Shown piece by piece: positions 37,235 to 44,800 of a stretch of 64,000 nucleotides of DNA. The first letter of the stretch is position 1. Every line of letters starts with the position of its first letter. Under the pieces are notes generated by a model. It was not told the DNA's origin and made no database searches. It was given only the letters and a program-made list of their open reading frames with translations. The position numbers were made by a program, and so were the translations under genes. Origin of the DNA: Streptomyces galbus (GTDB taxonomy: Bacteria; Actinomycetota; Actinomycetes; Streptomycetales; Streptomycetaceae); assembly GCF_005280195.1 (NCBI RefSeq), contig NZ_SZPR01000017.1, forward strand, positions 124,001 to 188,000, in the 5' to 3' direction.

Positions 37235-38257
37235 TCACCTCGGGCGGTCGAGCCGCTGGATGAGCAGGTCGGCCAGGCGGTCGCGGCTGGGCGGGGCGGC
37301 CGCGTCGGTGAGGTAGATGGCGTTCAGGAGCTGGTCGGCGGCGAGGAGTTCGCTGCGCGAGCGCTCCAGGAACCGGGTGATGAGGTCGTCGCCCGCGCGG
37401 GCCGCCTCGTCGCCGAGGTGGGCGCGGACGAACGTGGCGAGCCGGTTGTGGTCCGGGCGGCCCAGCTCCAGGTGGATGCAGCGGCGCATCAGCGGGGCCG
37501 GGAAGTCGCGCTCGCCGTTGCTGGTGAGGACGACGAACGGGAAGGCCCGGCAGCGCACGCGTCCGTCGCGCACCCGCACCTTGGTGCCGTCCGCGGTGAG
37601 CACCTCGGCCTCGCCGTCGGGCAGCCGGTCGGCGATGCGCTGGAGCTCGGGGATCTGGAACTCGCCCTCCTCCAGCACGTTCAGCAGGTCGTTGGGCAGG
37701 TCGATGTCGCTCTTGTCCAGCTCGTCGATGAGCAGCACGCGCGGGGTGTCGGAGGGCAGCAGGGCGGTGCCGAGGGGGCCGAGGCGGATGTAGCTGCCGA
37801 TGCTCTCCACCGCGCCGGGGCTGCCCGCGGCGCCGCCGTAGCCGCCCTGCGCGGCGATCTGGACGTCCTGGAGGCGGGCGATGGCGTCGTACTCGTAGAG
37901 CCCGTCCTGGAGGGTGGAGCGGCTGACGATGGACCAGCGCAGCACGTCGCCCAGCCCGAGTTCGTACGCCACCGAGTGCGCCAGGGTGCTCTTGCCCGCG
38001 CCCGGGCTGCCGGTGACCAGGAGCGGCCGGCGCAGGTACAGCGCCGCGTTGATCATCTCCAGTTCCTCGGCGCCCGGCCGGTGCAGCTCGGCGAGGTGGC
38101 GGTGGGCACCGAGCCGGCGGTCCTGGGAGCCGTCGCCGGGGGCCTGCGCGTCGCGCCCGGAGAAGTCGCGCCAGGGCGGTGGCGGGGGCAGCCGGTCCAT
38201 CCCGTCGTGGGGTTCGCCGGCGCCTCGGTAGATGAGCCACTCATTGGAATCGGTCAT
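37235..38257 (-). CDS. MoxR-like AAA+ ATPase
   Basis: A 340-residue AAA+ protein from ATG 38257 (GGGGACC upstream), preferred to ATG 38287. Walker A is GSPGAGKS (83-90), Walker B VLLIDELDKSD (174-184), with sensor 1 in FPFVVLTSNGERDF and an arginine-finger region APLMRRCIHLEL. MoxR ATPases act with vWA proteins as chaperone-like pairs that activate or assemble partner complexes. The vWA gene is next downstream, eight bases away, and a trypsin-like VMAP gene lies upstream, matching the three-part vWA-MoxR-effector arrangement described for bacterial conflict systems. Confidence 0.9.
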   Translation of the reverse strand: MTDSNEWLIYRGAGEPHDGMDRLPPPPPWRDFSGRDAQAPGDGSQDRRLGAHRHLAELHRPGAEELEMINAALYLRRPLLVTGSPGAGKSTLAHSVAYELGLGDVLRWSIVSRSTLQDGLYEYDAIARLQDVQIAAQGGYGGAAGSPGAVESIGSYIRLGPLGTALLPSDTPRVLLIDELDKSDIDLPNDLLNVLEEGEFQIPELQRIADRLPDGEAEVLTADGTKVRVRDGRVRCRAFPFVVLTSNGERDFPAPLMRRCIHLELGRPDHNRLATFVRAHLGDEAARAGDDLITRFLERSRSELLAADQLLNAIYLTDAAAPPSRDRLADLLIQRLDRPR

Positions 38258-38365
38258 GGTCCCCGGTCCTCGTCGTCGCGCGTCCATGGCAGCCGTCGAA
38301 CCTGCATCACGTTATCGACCATCAGGTGGCCTGGTAAGGGGCCGAAGCGCGCGCGGGGGGCGGCC

Positions 38366-40561
38366 TCACGGCGCCTCCAGCAGGTCTCCGGCGCCGGGCA
38401 GGGGCCGGTGCGGATCGTCGTAGTAGAGCGCGATGCCGTCGGCCCAGTACGCCTCGGTGCGGCCCGCGCGCAGCTTCACGCGCATGGCGTGCACGACCTC
38501 GGGCAGCAGCTCCGCGCCGACGCCGTCGTCTATGGCCTGGCGCGCGCCCCGGTGGAACTCCCCGCACACGGTCTCGGACCGGCCGGACCGGCGCCGCCAC
38601 AGGGCCACCCCGAACCCGGCGTGCACGATGCGCACCAGGGCCGCCGCGTCGTCCTCGTAGCGGTGCTCGCCGTAGCGGCACAGCACGGGGACGGTGCGGT
38701 GGGCGAGGGCGCGCAGGTCGGACACGGGCGGCACGGGCTGGCGCACGCCGTCGTCGCAGTCGAGGATCTCCGCGCGCGCGTCGTGCGTGTGCAGGCGGCG
38801 CCAGCGGTCCTGGCGCTCGTGGTGGTCGTCGGCCTCGTCGGTGCCCCACGCGCCGTCGTCGGGCAGCTGGTCGCGGTCCGAGCACCGCACGACGACCGGG
38901 CGCTGCACGCCCAACGGCGGCTCGCCCGGGTGCAGTTGCCAGGCGTCCACGGGCAGGCCGAGCAGCAGGTGGGGCAGGGCGGCCTGCAGCGGCGCGGGCC
39001 GGTCCGGCGCGTCGCAGCGGCGGAACGCCTCGGCGAGCGGTTCGGCGGTCTCGGCCGCGAGCCGGTCCCACGGGGTGCGCTCGGCCTCGTGCAGCCGCAG
39101 GACGTCACCGTCGGGGCGGGCCACGGACACGGACCAGTCGCAGCGGTCGGGTTCCCAGCCGCGCCGCAGCACCTCCAGCAGGACGGTCAGCCCGGGCGCC
39201 ACGCGCGCGGGGGCGCGGGCCCCCGGCGGCGCGGACCGGTCGTGCCTCTCGGCCGGGACGGGAACGGCGGGCCCCCGCGTTCCGGGCCGGGGCGGGGCGC
39301 CGCCCGTGCCGTCGGGTGCGGCGCCCGGCCCGTCCGGGCCGTGACCCGGGGGACGCGCGCGCCGGCCCGCCCACTCCTCGCGGCGGCGGGCGAGGCTGCT
39401 GCGGTAGCCGCTGTCCAGACCGGCGGCGGTCTGGCGCACCCACTCCCACAGGGCCCGCTCGGCGGACTGCGTGCTGGGGGTGGAGTCCCGGTCGGCGCAC
39501 ATCACGCGCATCGCGTAGTCGAGGACCAGCTTGAGGACGCCGTCGTCCCGCGCGTTCTCGTACAGCAGGCCGAGGCCGTCGCGCCAGCCGCGCGGGGCGG
39601 GCAGGTGCTGCGGGAGCTCCAGGCCGGGCAGCGACTCCAGGATGTCCAGCAGGGCGCGGGTGCCCGCGGGCGGCGGCAGTTCGGCGAGCCGGCCGAGCAG
39701 TTCGGTGCGCTCGTCGGGGTCGAGGGTGCGGCCGGGCCGGGCGCCGATCCGCTTCTGCGCGTCGGCCCAGGTGGCGCCGCGGGAACCGGAGGGCAGTTGG
39801 CGGTGGCGGTGGTAGCGGTCGTGGGCGTGGAAGACGGCCTGGTAGACGTCGTCGTGCTCGGTGTTCACGGCGCCGCGCGGCGCGGGCAGGGTGCGCAGCC
39901 GCTCGACCCCGGTGGAGGTGCCGCCCTGGCCGTGGTCGGTGCGGGACTTCAGCACGCCGATGACCTCGCCGCGCTGCGGGTCGACGACGGGGCCGCCCGA
40001 GACGCCGTACGGCAGGTCGTTGTGCCCGAGGCGCATCTGCACGCCCGTCGTCCAGCCGCCGAGGGTGCCCTGGACCTCGATCGGGCCGTCCAGGATCTGG
40101 AGCTGGCCGCCGACCACGGTCCAGCCCGCGTACAGCAGCTTGCCCTCGCCGACGTACGCGGTGGGCCGCTCGGACACGTACACGCAGTCGTGGCCGACGG
40201 GTTCGCGCAGCCGCACCAGCGCCAGGTCGGGGGCGGGCCAGCTACCGGACGGGAGCTGCCCGGCCCGGTCGGGCAGGGTCGCCACCACCTCGCCCGCGAC
40301 GGCGGATGCGGCCTGGTCGGGCCCGCTCTGGTGGATCACCGCGACATCGCCCCCCTCCCCGCCGTGCACGACGTGTGCGCAGGTCAGCACCCAGTTCGGG
40401 GCGATGAAGAATCCGCTGCCGAGGAAGGTGCCCGGTTCGTCAGGGGCATACCCGACCCCCGCGCGATGGATGCGCACGGTCGCGGCCAGGACGAGGTCAC
40501 GCAGCGCACGGTGGGCCTCGTCGAAGGCGCCCGGTGCGCCCCCGTCGTGCCGGTGCGTCAT
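38366..40561 (-). CDS. trypsin-like serine protease with VMAP-like C-terminal region
   Basis: A 731-residue protein from ATG 40561, overlapping the upstream Trypco1 stop by four bases. Residues about 15-240 are a trypsin-like domain without a signal peptide: His63 in LTCAHVVHGG, Asp112 in APDLALVRL and Ser188 in PYGVSGGPVVDP, a complete triad. A helical region (about 300-440) and a disordered Pro/Gly stretch lead to a C-terminal domain (about 470-731) like the vWA-MoxR-associated protein (VMAP) C-domain. The protease is probably cytoplasmic and kept inactive until the MoxR/vWA partners signal. Most of a much longer opposite-strand frame here is a shadow. Confidence 0.82.
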   Translation of the reverse strand: MTHRHDGGAPGAFDEAHRALRDLVLAATVRIHRAGVGYAPDEPGTFLGSGFFIAPNWVLTCAHVVHGGEGGDVAVIHQSGPDQAASAVAGEVVATLPDRAGQLPSGSWPAPDLALVRLREPVGHDCVYVSERPTAYVGEGKLLYAGWTVVGGQLQILDGPIEVQGTLGGWTTGVQMRLGHNDLPYGVSGGPVVDPQRGEVIGVLKSRTDHGQGGTSTGVERLRTLPAPRGAVNTEHDDVYQAVFHAHDRYHRHRQLPSGSRGATWADAQKRIGARPGRTLDPDERTELLGRLAELPPPAGTRALLDILESLPGLELPQHLPAPRGWRDGLGLLYENARDDGVLKLVLDYAMRVMCADRDSTPSTQSAERALWEWVRQTAAGLDSGYRSSLARRREEWAGRRARPPGHGPDGPGAAPDGTGGAPPRPGTRGPAVPVPAERHDRSAPPGARAPARVAPGLTVLLEVLRRGWEPDRCDWSVSVARPDGDVLRLHEAERTPWDRLAAETAEPLAEAFRRCDAPDRPAPLQAALPHLLLGLPVDAWQLHPGEPPLGVQRPVVVRCSDRDQLPDDGAWGTDEADDHHERQDRWRRLHTHDARAEILDCDDGVRQPVPPVSDLRALAHRTVPVLCRYGEHRYEDDAAALVRIVHAGFGVALWRRRSGRSETVCGEFHRGARQAIDDGVGAELLPEVVHAMRVKLRAGRTEAYWADGIALYYDDPHRPLPGAGDLLEAP

Positions 40562-41133
40562 GCCCCGCTCCCGCCGGAGGGACCGTCGGCGCCCCCGTGC
40601 ACCGGGGCGCCGGGGGACGCGCCCGTGCGCCCCGGGGCGCCGGGGGACGCGGGGCCGGGGACCTGCGGGGTGCCCGGGTCGCCGGGGGGCGCGGGGTCGG
40701 GGCCCGGAGCGGCGTCCGGGTCGCCGGGGGGTGTGCCCGGGTGGGGCGGGGGCGGCGTGCCGGGGTCGGGCCGGGCGTCCGGGTGGGGCGGGCCGCCGTT
40801 CCACGTGAGGGTGACCGTGATGCCGGTCTTGGCCTCGCCGTCGGCGAGGAGGCCGACCACCTTCCCGGCCTTCGCGGTCAGCTCGATCCCGAACTCGACG
40901 CTCACCTCGTCGGGCCGCACGGCGCGCAGCGGCTCGGCCAGCGAGCGGGCGACCCCGGTGATCAGCGCGTGCAGGCTCTCCACGCTCGCCTCGACCCGCT
41001 CGGTGAACCCGGTGTCGCTGAACGACAGCTGCCCCGGCGGCGCGGCCAGCTCCTCGGCGCCGGAGATCCGGGCCCACACCGGTGTCCCGTCCGGCAGCGC
41101 GATGCGCGCTACCCGCGTCACGTCCTGGCTCAT
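40558..41133 (-). CDS. trypsin-co-occurring (Trypco1/CU044_2847-type) protein
   Basis: A 191-residue protein from ATG 41133. The first 115 residues form a compact beta/alpha domain with VSVEFGIELTAKAGKVVGLL and GITVTLTWNG, the signature of the small domain found beside trypsin-like conflict proteases. The last 75 residues are a Pro/Gly/Ala-rich disordered tail. It is coupled to the protease gene by ATGA. It probably binds the protease or its activator; the biochemical role is not established. Confidence 0.75.
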   Translation of the reverse strand: MSQDVTRVARIALPDGTPVWARISGAEELAAPPGQLSFSDTGFTERVEASVESLHALITGVARSLAEPLRAVRPDEVSVEFGIELTAKAGKVVGLLADGEAKTGITVTLTWNGGPPHPDARPDPGTPPPPHPGTPPGDPDAAPGPDPAPPGDPGTPQVPGPASPGAPGRTGASPGAPVHGGADGPSGGSGA

Positions 41134-41294
41134 GGCGACTCCCCCGTCCCGCCTATGCTTTTTCCTGTCCCTTCCAACGGAGCAGCAGGTCTTTTCTCTC
41201 CCTGTTCTCTCCGTGACCCACCCATCGCAGGAACAAGGGTCCTTCCCCGGGGGGACCGCCCCTACCCCTGCGACCGACCCACGGAGCACCATCC

Positions 41295-41477
41295 ATGTAC
41301 TTCACCGACCGCGGCATCGAGGAACTGGAGAAGCGGCGCGGCCAGGAGGAGGTCACCTTCGAGTGGCTCGCCGAGCAGCTCCGCACGTTCGTCGACCTCA
41401 ACCCCGACTTCGAGGTCCCGGTGGAGCGCCTGGCGACGTGGCTGGCCCGGCTGGACGACGAGGACGACGACGAGTAG
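41295..41477 (+). CDS. DUF6104 family small protein
   Basis: A 60-residue acidic protein, MYFTDRGIEELEKRRG... ending LDDEDDDE. I recognise the sequence as a very highly conserved Streptomyces protein (DUF6104). It is helical, with no cysteine or membrane segment. The ATG at 41295 lies 161 bases from the divergent Trypco1 start. Function unknown; the strong conservation and central position suggest a housekeeping role unrelated to the FXS block. Confidence 0.85.
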   Translation: MYFTDRGIEELEKRRGQEEVTFEWLAEQLRTFVDLNPDFEVPVERLATWLARLDDEDDDE

Positions 41478-41599
41478 CCGGACCGGCCGGGCGGTCCGGC
41501 GCGCGGGTCGACGGGGGCGCCGGGTGCGCCCCTTTCGCATGTCCGCGCACGGACGCCGGGCGTCGGCCCCCGGCCGCGCCGCTCACCGCATCGAGCGGC

Positions 41600-41648
41600 T
41601 TGACTTCCCGGACCCGCGATATATCGTGAATAGCGGGAGACGCGATAT
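41600..41648 (+). promoter_or_regulatory. promoter with PadR-like operator upstream of DUF4097-padR
   Basis: TTGACT at 41600-41605 and TATCGT at 41622-41627 (16-base spacer) form a plausible promoter. A perfect palindrome, CGATATATCG (41617-41626), covers the -10 region, and a half copy CGATAT recurs at 41643-41648. AT-rich ATAT palindromes over the -10 are typical PadR sites, and a PadR gene is second in this operon, which suggests autorepression. Confidence 0.5.
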
Positions 41649-41724
41649 GGCGCGTCGCTCCGCTGCCGTGCCGGCGACTGCTGCGTCACGGTCCTGCCGT
41701 CCGTCGCGTCGAGGAGGTCGCACC

Positions 41725-42648
41725 ATGTCCGAGTGGTCCGTCGCCGAGCCCACGAAGCTCTCGTTCGACGAGCCCGTGAGCGAGCTGCACGTCCGCATCG
41801 TCGCCGGAACGGTGAACGTCGTGGGCACCGACGAGGGTTCCGCCCGTCTGGAGGTCTCGGACGTCGAGGGGCCACCGCTGGTCGTGACGCACCGCGGCGG
41901 CACCCTCACCGTGGCCTACGAGGACCTGCCCTGGAAGGGCTTCCTGAAGTGGCTGGACCGCAAGGGCTGGCGGCGCAGCGCGGTCGTCTCCCTGGCCGTC
42001 CCGGCGTCCACGCGCGTGGAGGTGGGCGTGGTCAACGCCGCGGCCGTCGTCTCCGGCATCGACGCGCGCACCGAGGTCAAGGGCGTCTCCGGCGACACCA
42101 CCCTGGTGGGTCTCGCGGGCCCCGTCCGCGCGGACACCGTCTCGGGGAACCTGGAGGCCCAGGCGCTCACGGGCGACCTGCGGTTCAACTCCGTGTCCGG
42201 TGACCTGACCGTCGTCGAGGCGGGATCCTCCGTGAAGGCCGACTCGGTGAGCGGCTCGATGATCGTCGACATCGACCCGGCCAGCCGCCCGACCGACATC
42301 TCGCTGACCAACGTCTCCGGGGAGATCGCCATCCGGCTGCCCCACCCGGCCGACGCGGAGGTGGAGGCCAACACCGCGAGCGGCACCGTCTCCAACGCCT
42401 TCGAGGACCTGCGGGTCAGCGGCCAGTGGGGCGCCAAGCGGATCACCGGCCGCCTCGGCGCGGGCAACGGCAGGCTGAAGGCGACCACGGTCTCCGGCTC
42501 GATCGCGCTGCTGCGCCGCCCGGCGACGGAAGGGGCACCCTCGACGGACGCCCCCGACGCACCGGACGCACCGGACGCACCGGGCGCCCCCCACGGCGCC
42601 GGCTCCCCCGCCCCGGCCGACGGCACGACCGACAAGAAGGTGCTCTGA
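41725..42648 (+). CDS. DUF4097 beta-strand repeat protein
   Basis: A 307-residue protein from ATG 41725 (GAGGAGG upstream). The body (about 20-265) is a DUF4097 beta-helix-like repeat: roughly 18-20-residue units such as VRADTVSGNLEAQALTGDL and FNSVSGDLTVVEAG, each with a VSG turn. The C-terminus is a disordered Ala/Pro/Asp tail with a tandem APD repeat. There is no signal peptide. The family is commonly paired with PadR regulators; a scaffold or adhesin-like role is only a guess. One base separates it from the padR start. Confidence 0.85.
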   Translation: MSEWSVAEPTKLSFDEPVSELHVRIVAGTVNVVGTDEGSARLEVSDVEGPPLVVTHRGGTLTVAYEDLPWKGFLKWLDRKGWRRSAVVSLAVPASTRVEVGVVNAAAVVSGIDARTEVKGVSGDTTLVGLAGPVRADTVSGNLEAQALTGDLRFNSVSGDLTVVEAGSSVKADSVSGSMIVDIDPASRPTDISLTNVSGEIAIRLPHPADAEVEANTASGTVSNAFEDLRVSGQWGAKRITGRLGAGNGRLKATTVSGSIALLRRPATEGAPSTDAPDAPDAPDAPGAPHGAGSPAPADGTTDKKVL

Positions 42649-42649
42649 C

Positions 42650-43813
42650 ATGCCCCCCGTCTTCGCCCACGGCCGCCTGCGCCTCTACCTGCTCAAGCTC
42701 CTGGACGAGGCCCCCCGCCACGGCTACGAGGTGATCCGCCTGCTGGAGGAGCGCTTCCAGGGGCTGTACGCCCCCTCGGCCGGCACGGTCTATCCCCGGC
42801 TGGCCAAGCTGGAAGCCGAGGGCCTGGTCACCCACACCACCGAGGGCGGCCGCAAGGTCTACGCGATCACCGACGCCGGCCGGGCCGAACTGGCGGACCG
42901 CAGCGGCGAGCTGGCCGACCTGGAGCTGGAGATCCGCGAGTCGGTCGCGGAGCTGGCCGCCGAGATCCGGGCCGACGTGCGCGGGGCGGCGGGTGACCTG
43001 CGCCGCGAGATGCGCGCGGCCGCGTCCCAGGCCCGCCAGGGCGGCCGGTCGTCGACGAGCGGGAGCGGCCTGTTCGGCGAGGCCTCCGACCCCGACGACA
43101 AGGAGGCCTGGCGGGCCGCCAAGGAGGAGATGCGCCGGGTCAAGCAGGAGTGGAAGGAACAGGCCCGCCGCGCCAAGGACGAGAGCCGCCGCGCCCGCGA
43201 GGAGGCCCAGCGGGCCCGCCGCCAGGCCAAGGAGGCCCAGGACCGGGCCCGGGAGCAGGCCCAGGAGGAGTTCCAGCGCATGGCGCGCCGGGTCCAGGAG
43301 CAGGTGCAGGACCACTTCGCGCGCGGCGACTGGCCGACGGGGGTACGCGAGGGGCTGACCGAACTGGTCAAGGAGGTCGGCGAGTTCGGCAAGGACTGGG
43401 GCAAGGGCCTGGGCGACTTCGGCAAGGACTTCGGCTTCGGCCGCCCGGACACCGACCGGCCGTGGGCCCGCCCGGAGCACACGGCGGCCCCGGACGACTC
43501 GCCCGCCGCGGAGGACTCCCGCACGGCGAAGGACCCGACGCGGGACTCCCGTACGGGGGAGGGCGCCGGCCCGGCGGACTACTCCTCCACCCCGGAGGAC
43601 TTCCCGGCCGCGTACACGCCCTCCTGGGCCCACGAGCCGTCCGGCGGCGACCCGGTCCGCGACCTGGACCGCCTGCTGGACCGCTTCCGCGACGACATCC
43701 GTGACGCGGCCCGCGACCACGGGGTCACGGACGACCAGCTCCGGGAGGCCCGCCGTCACCTGTCGACGGCGGCGGCCCACATCGGGGCGCTCCTGCGGTC
43801 GCCGAAGCACTGA
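42650..43813 (+). CDS. PadR family transcriptional regulator with long coiled-coil extension
   Basis: A 387-residue protein. Residues 1-85 are a PadR winged helix: FAHGRLRLYLLKLLDEAPRH, GYEVIRLLEERF, and the wing TTEGGRKVYAITDAG. In place of the usual short dimerisation helix, about 85-235 is a very long charged coiled coil rich in Arg, Glu and Ala. A disordered stretch and a final helical segment (DRLLDRFRDDIRDAARDHG) follow. It is far longer than typical PadR proteins (about 110-200). It is cotranscribed with the DUF4097 gene, whose promoter carries a likely operator. Confidence 0.88.
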   Translation: MPPVFAHGRLRLYLLKLLDEAPRHGYEVIRLLEERFQGLYAPSAGTVYPRLAKLEAEGLVTHTTEGGRKVYAITDAGRAELADRSGELADLELEIRESVAELAAEIRADVRGAAGDLRREMRAAASQARQGGRSSTSGSGLFGEASDPDDKEAWRAAKEEMRRVKQEWKEQARRAKDESRRAREEAQRARRQAKEAQDRAREQAQEEFQRMARRVQEQVQDHFARGDWPTGVREGLTELVKEVGEFGKDWGKGLGDFGKDFGFGRPDTDRPWARPEHTAAPDDSPAAEDSRTAKDPTRDSRTGEGAGPADYSSTPEDFPAAYTPSWAHEPSGGDPVRDLDRLLDRFRDDIRDAARDHGVTDDQLREARRHLSTAAAHIGALLRSPKH

Positions 43814-43856
43814 AGCACTCAAGCACTGTGCAGCACTGTGGAGCGCTGAAGCGCTG
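43814..43856 (+). repeat. short imperfect tandem repeat after padR
   Basis: About six successive 8-10-base units of the form (G/C)AAGCACT / GCAGCACT / GAGCGCT / GAAGCGCT follow the PadR stop directly. The cause is unknown; replication slippage is the simplest explanation. Confidence 0.5.
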
Positions 43857-43861
43857 AGGGC

Positions 43862-43886
43862 GGGCGGCCCCGGCGAGGGGCCGCCC
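43862..43886. terminator. terminator between padR and the Clp-N gene
   Basis: GGGCGGCCCC and GGGGCCGCCC form a perfect 10-bp stem with a 5-base loop between convergent genes. Confidence 0.65.
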
Positions 43887-43888
43887 CC

Positions 43889-44476
43889 TCACCCCGCCTT
43901 CGCCGTCCCCCGCCCGTCCCGGCCCTCGCCCGCATCCCCGCCGAGTACGCGGGTCAGGGACGCGTGGGTCACGCCGTGGTCGGCGAGGACCTCGGCCACC
44001 ACGTCGGCGCGGACGGTCAGGGCGAGCAGCAGGTGCTCGGCCCCGATGTGCCGTTCCTTGCGGGCCAGGGCCATCCGCAGGGACTTCTCGATGACGTCCT
44101 TGGCGCCCCGCCCAAAGGGACGGCGGCCCGACGGCCGGCCCCGCCCCGAGCGCCCGCCGGACATCGCACCGACGCCGTGCACCTCCTCGACCCGGGAGAC
44201 GATCTCCGAGACGTCGATGCCGAGGCCGGCGAGGGCGTCGGCGTCGGCCCGGGACAGCCCGGCGCGCCGCCGGGCCTCGTCCAGGGCGTCCCGTACGGAG
44301 TCCTCGCGGCCGGCCACGCCCAGGGCGGCCAGGGCGAAGGAGGCGCGGCCGGGCCCGCGGTCGAGCAGGGCGAGGAGCAGGTGCTCGGCGTCGACCGCCG
44401 GGGCACCGGCCCGCTCGGCGTGCTCCGCCGCACCCCGGACCACGTCCCGGGCGTCCTTGGTGAATCGCTCGAACAT
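43889..44476 (-). CDS. Clp N-terminal repeat protein (ClpC adaptor-domain-like)
   Basis: A 195-residue protein from ATG 44476 (MFERFTKDARDVV, the classical start of ClpC-type N-domains). Two Clp-N repeats are visible: VRGAAEHAERAGAPAVDAEHLLLALL and IEKSLRMALARKERHIGAEHLLLAL (each quoted in part here). There is no AAA+ module, so it is a free Clp-N protein that could act as adaptor, decoy or sensor for ClpC substrates. Its start overlaps the stop of the upstream HTH gene by one base. Confidence 0.85.
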   Translation of the reverse strand: MFERFTKDARDVVRGAAEHAERAGAPAVDAEHLLLALLDRGPGRASFALAALGVAGREDSVRDALDEARRRAGLSRADADALAGLGIDVSEIVSRVEEVHGVGAMSGGRSGRGRPSGRRPFGRGAKDVIEKSLRMALARKERHIGAEHLLLALTVRADVVAEVLADHGVTHASLTRVLGGDAGEGRDGRGTAKAG

Positions 44477-44685
44477 CACTGCCTCCCGTACTTCTTGTGC
44501 ACGGCCTGCCTGCTGACTCCGAGCTCCGCGGCGATCTCCTGCCACGACCAGCCCTGGTTGCGCGCACTGCGCACCTGCACCGCCTCCAACTGCTCCAGCA
44601 CCCTGCGCAGGGCGGCGACGGCGCGCAGTCCGACCCGTGGATCGCGATCACCGGCGCGCTCGGCGAGATCCGTTGCTTCGGTCAT
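44476..44685 (-). CDS. small helix-turn-helix protein
   Basis: A 69-residue protein from ATG 44685. The C-terminal half is a clean HTH, GWSWQEIAAELGVSRQAVHKKYG, typical of sigma-region-4-like or XRE-like small DNA-binding proteins; the N-terminal half is a dimerisation helix. Directly upstream are two copies of GTCAAC-N4-GTTGAC overlapping its promoter, so it is probably an autorepressor. It forms a two-gene coupled operon with the Clp-N protein. Confidence 0.82.
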   Translation of the reverse strand: MTEATDLAERAGDRDPRVGLRAVAALRRVLEQLEAVQVRSARNQGWSWQEIAAELGVSRQAVHKKYGRQ

Positions 44686-44688
44686 GAC

Positions 44689-44732
44689 GTCAACTTACGT
44701 TGACACCTTGGCCCATGTCAACCTCGGTTGAC
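44689..44732 (-). promoter_or_regulatory. twin-palindrome operator over a leaderless promoter
   Basis: Two perfect palindromes, GTCAAC-N4-GTTGAC, lie at 44689-44704 and 44717-44732, centres 28 bases apart. On the minus strand they overlap TTGACA (44721-44716) and TAAGTT (44697-44692), an 18-base-spaced promoter whose start would fall at the ATG of the HTH gene (44685). Binding by the HTH protein would block both boxes. Confidence 0.65.
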
Positions 44733-44748
44733 GTGTCGTGCACGGAAA

Positions 44749-44778
44749 AGGGCGGGCCCGGACACCCGGACCCGCCCT
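44749..44778 (-). terminator. terminator of the MDR dehydrogenase gene
   Basis: AGGGCGGG and CCCGCCCT pair across an inner CCGG/CCGG stem, 23 bases beyond the stop of the dehydrogenase gene. Confidence 0.55.
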
Positions 44779-44800
44779 CGCCCGAACCCCGGGCCGGCGC

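Noticed and set aside
36788..41629. A 1613-codon plus-strand open frame across the vWA, MoxR and protease genes
   Set aside because: It is antisense to four well-supported genes with recognisable catalytic motifs; long shadow frames are normal at this GC content.
42541..42590. Tandem GACGCACCG units that look like a short repeat array
   Set aside because: They encode an in-frame Ala-Pro-Asp repeat in the disordered tail of the DUF4097 protein; not a CRISPR, since there are no spacers.
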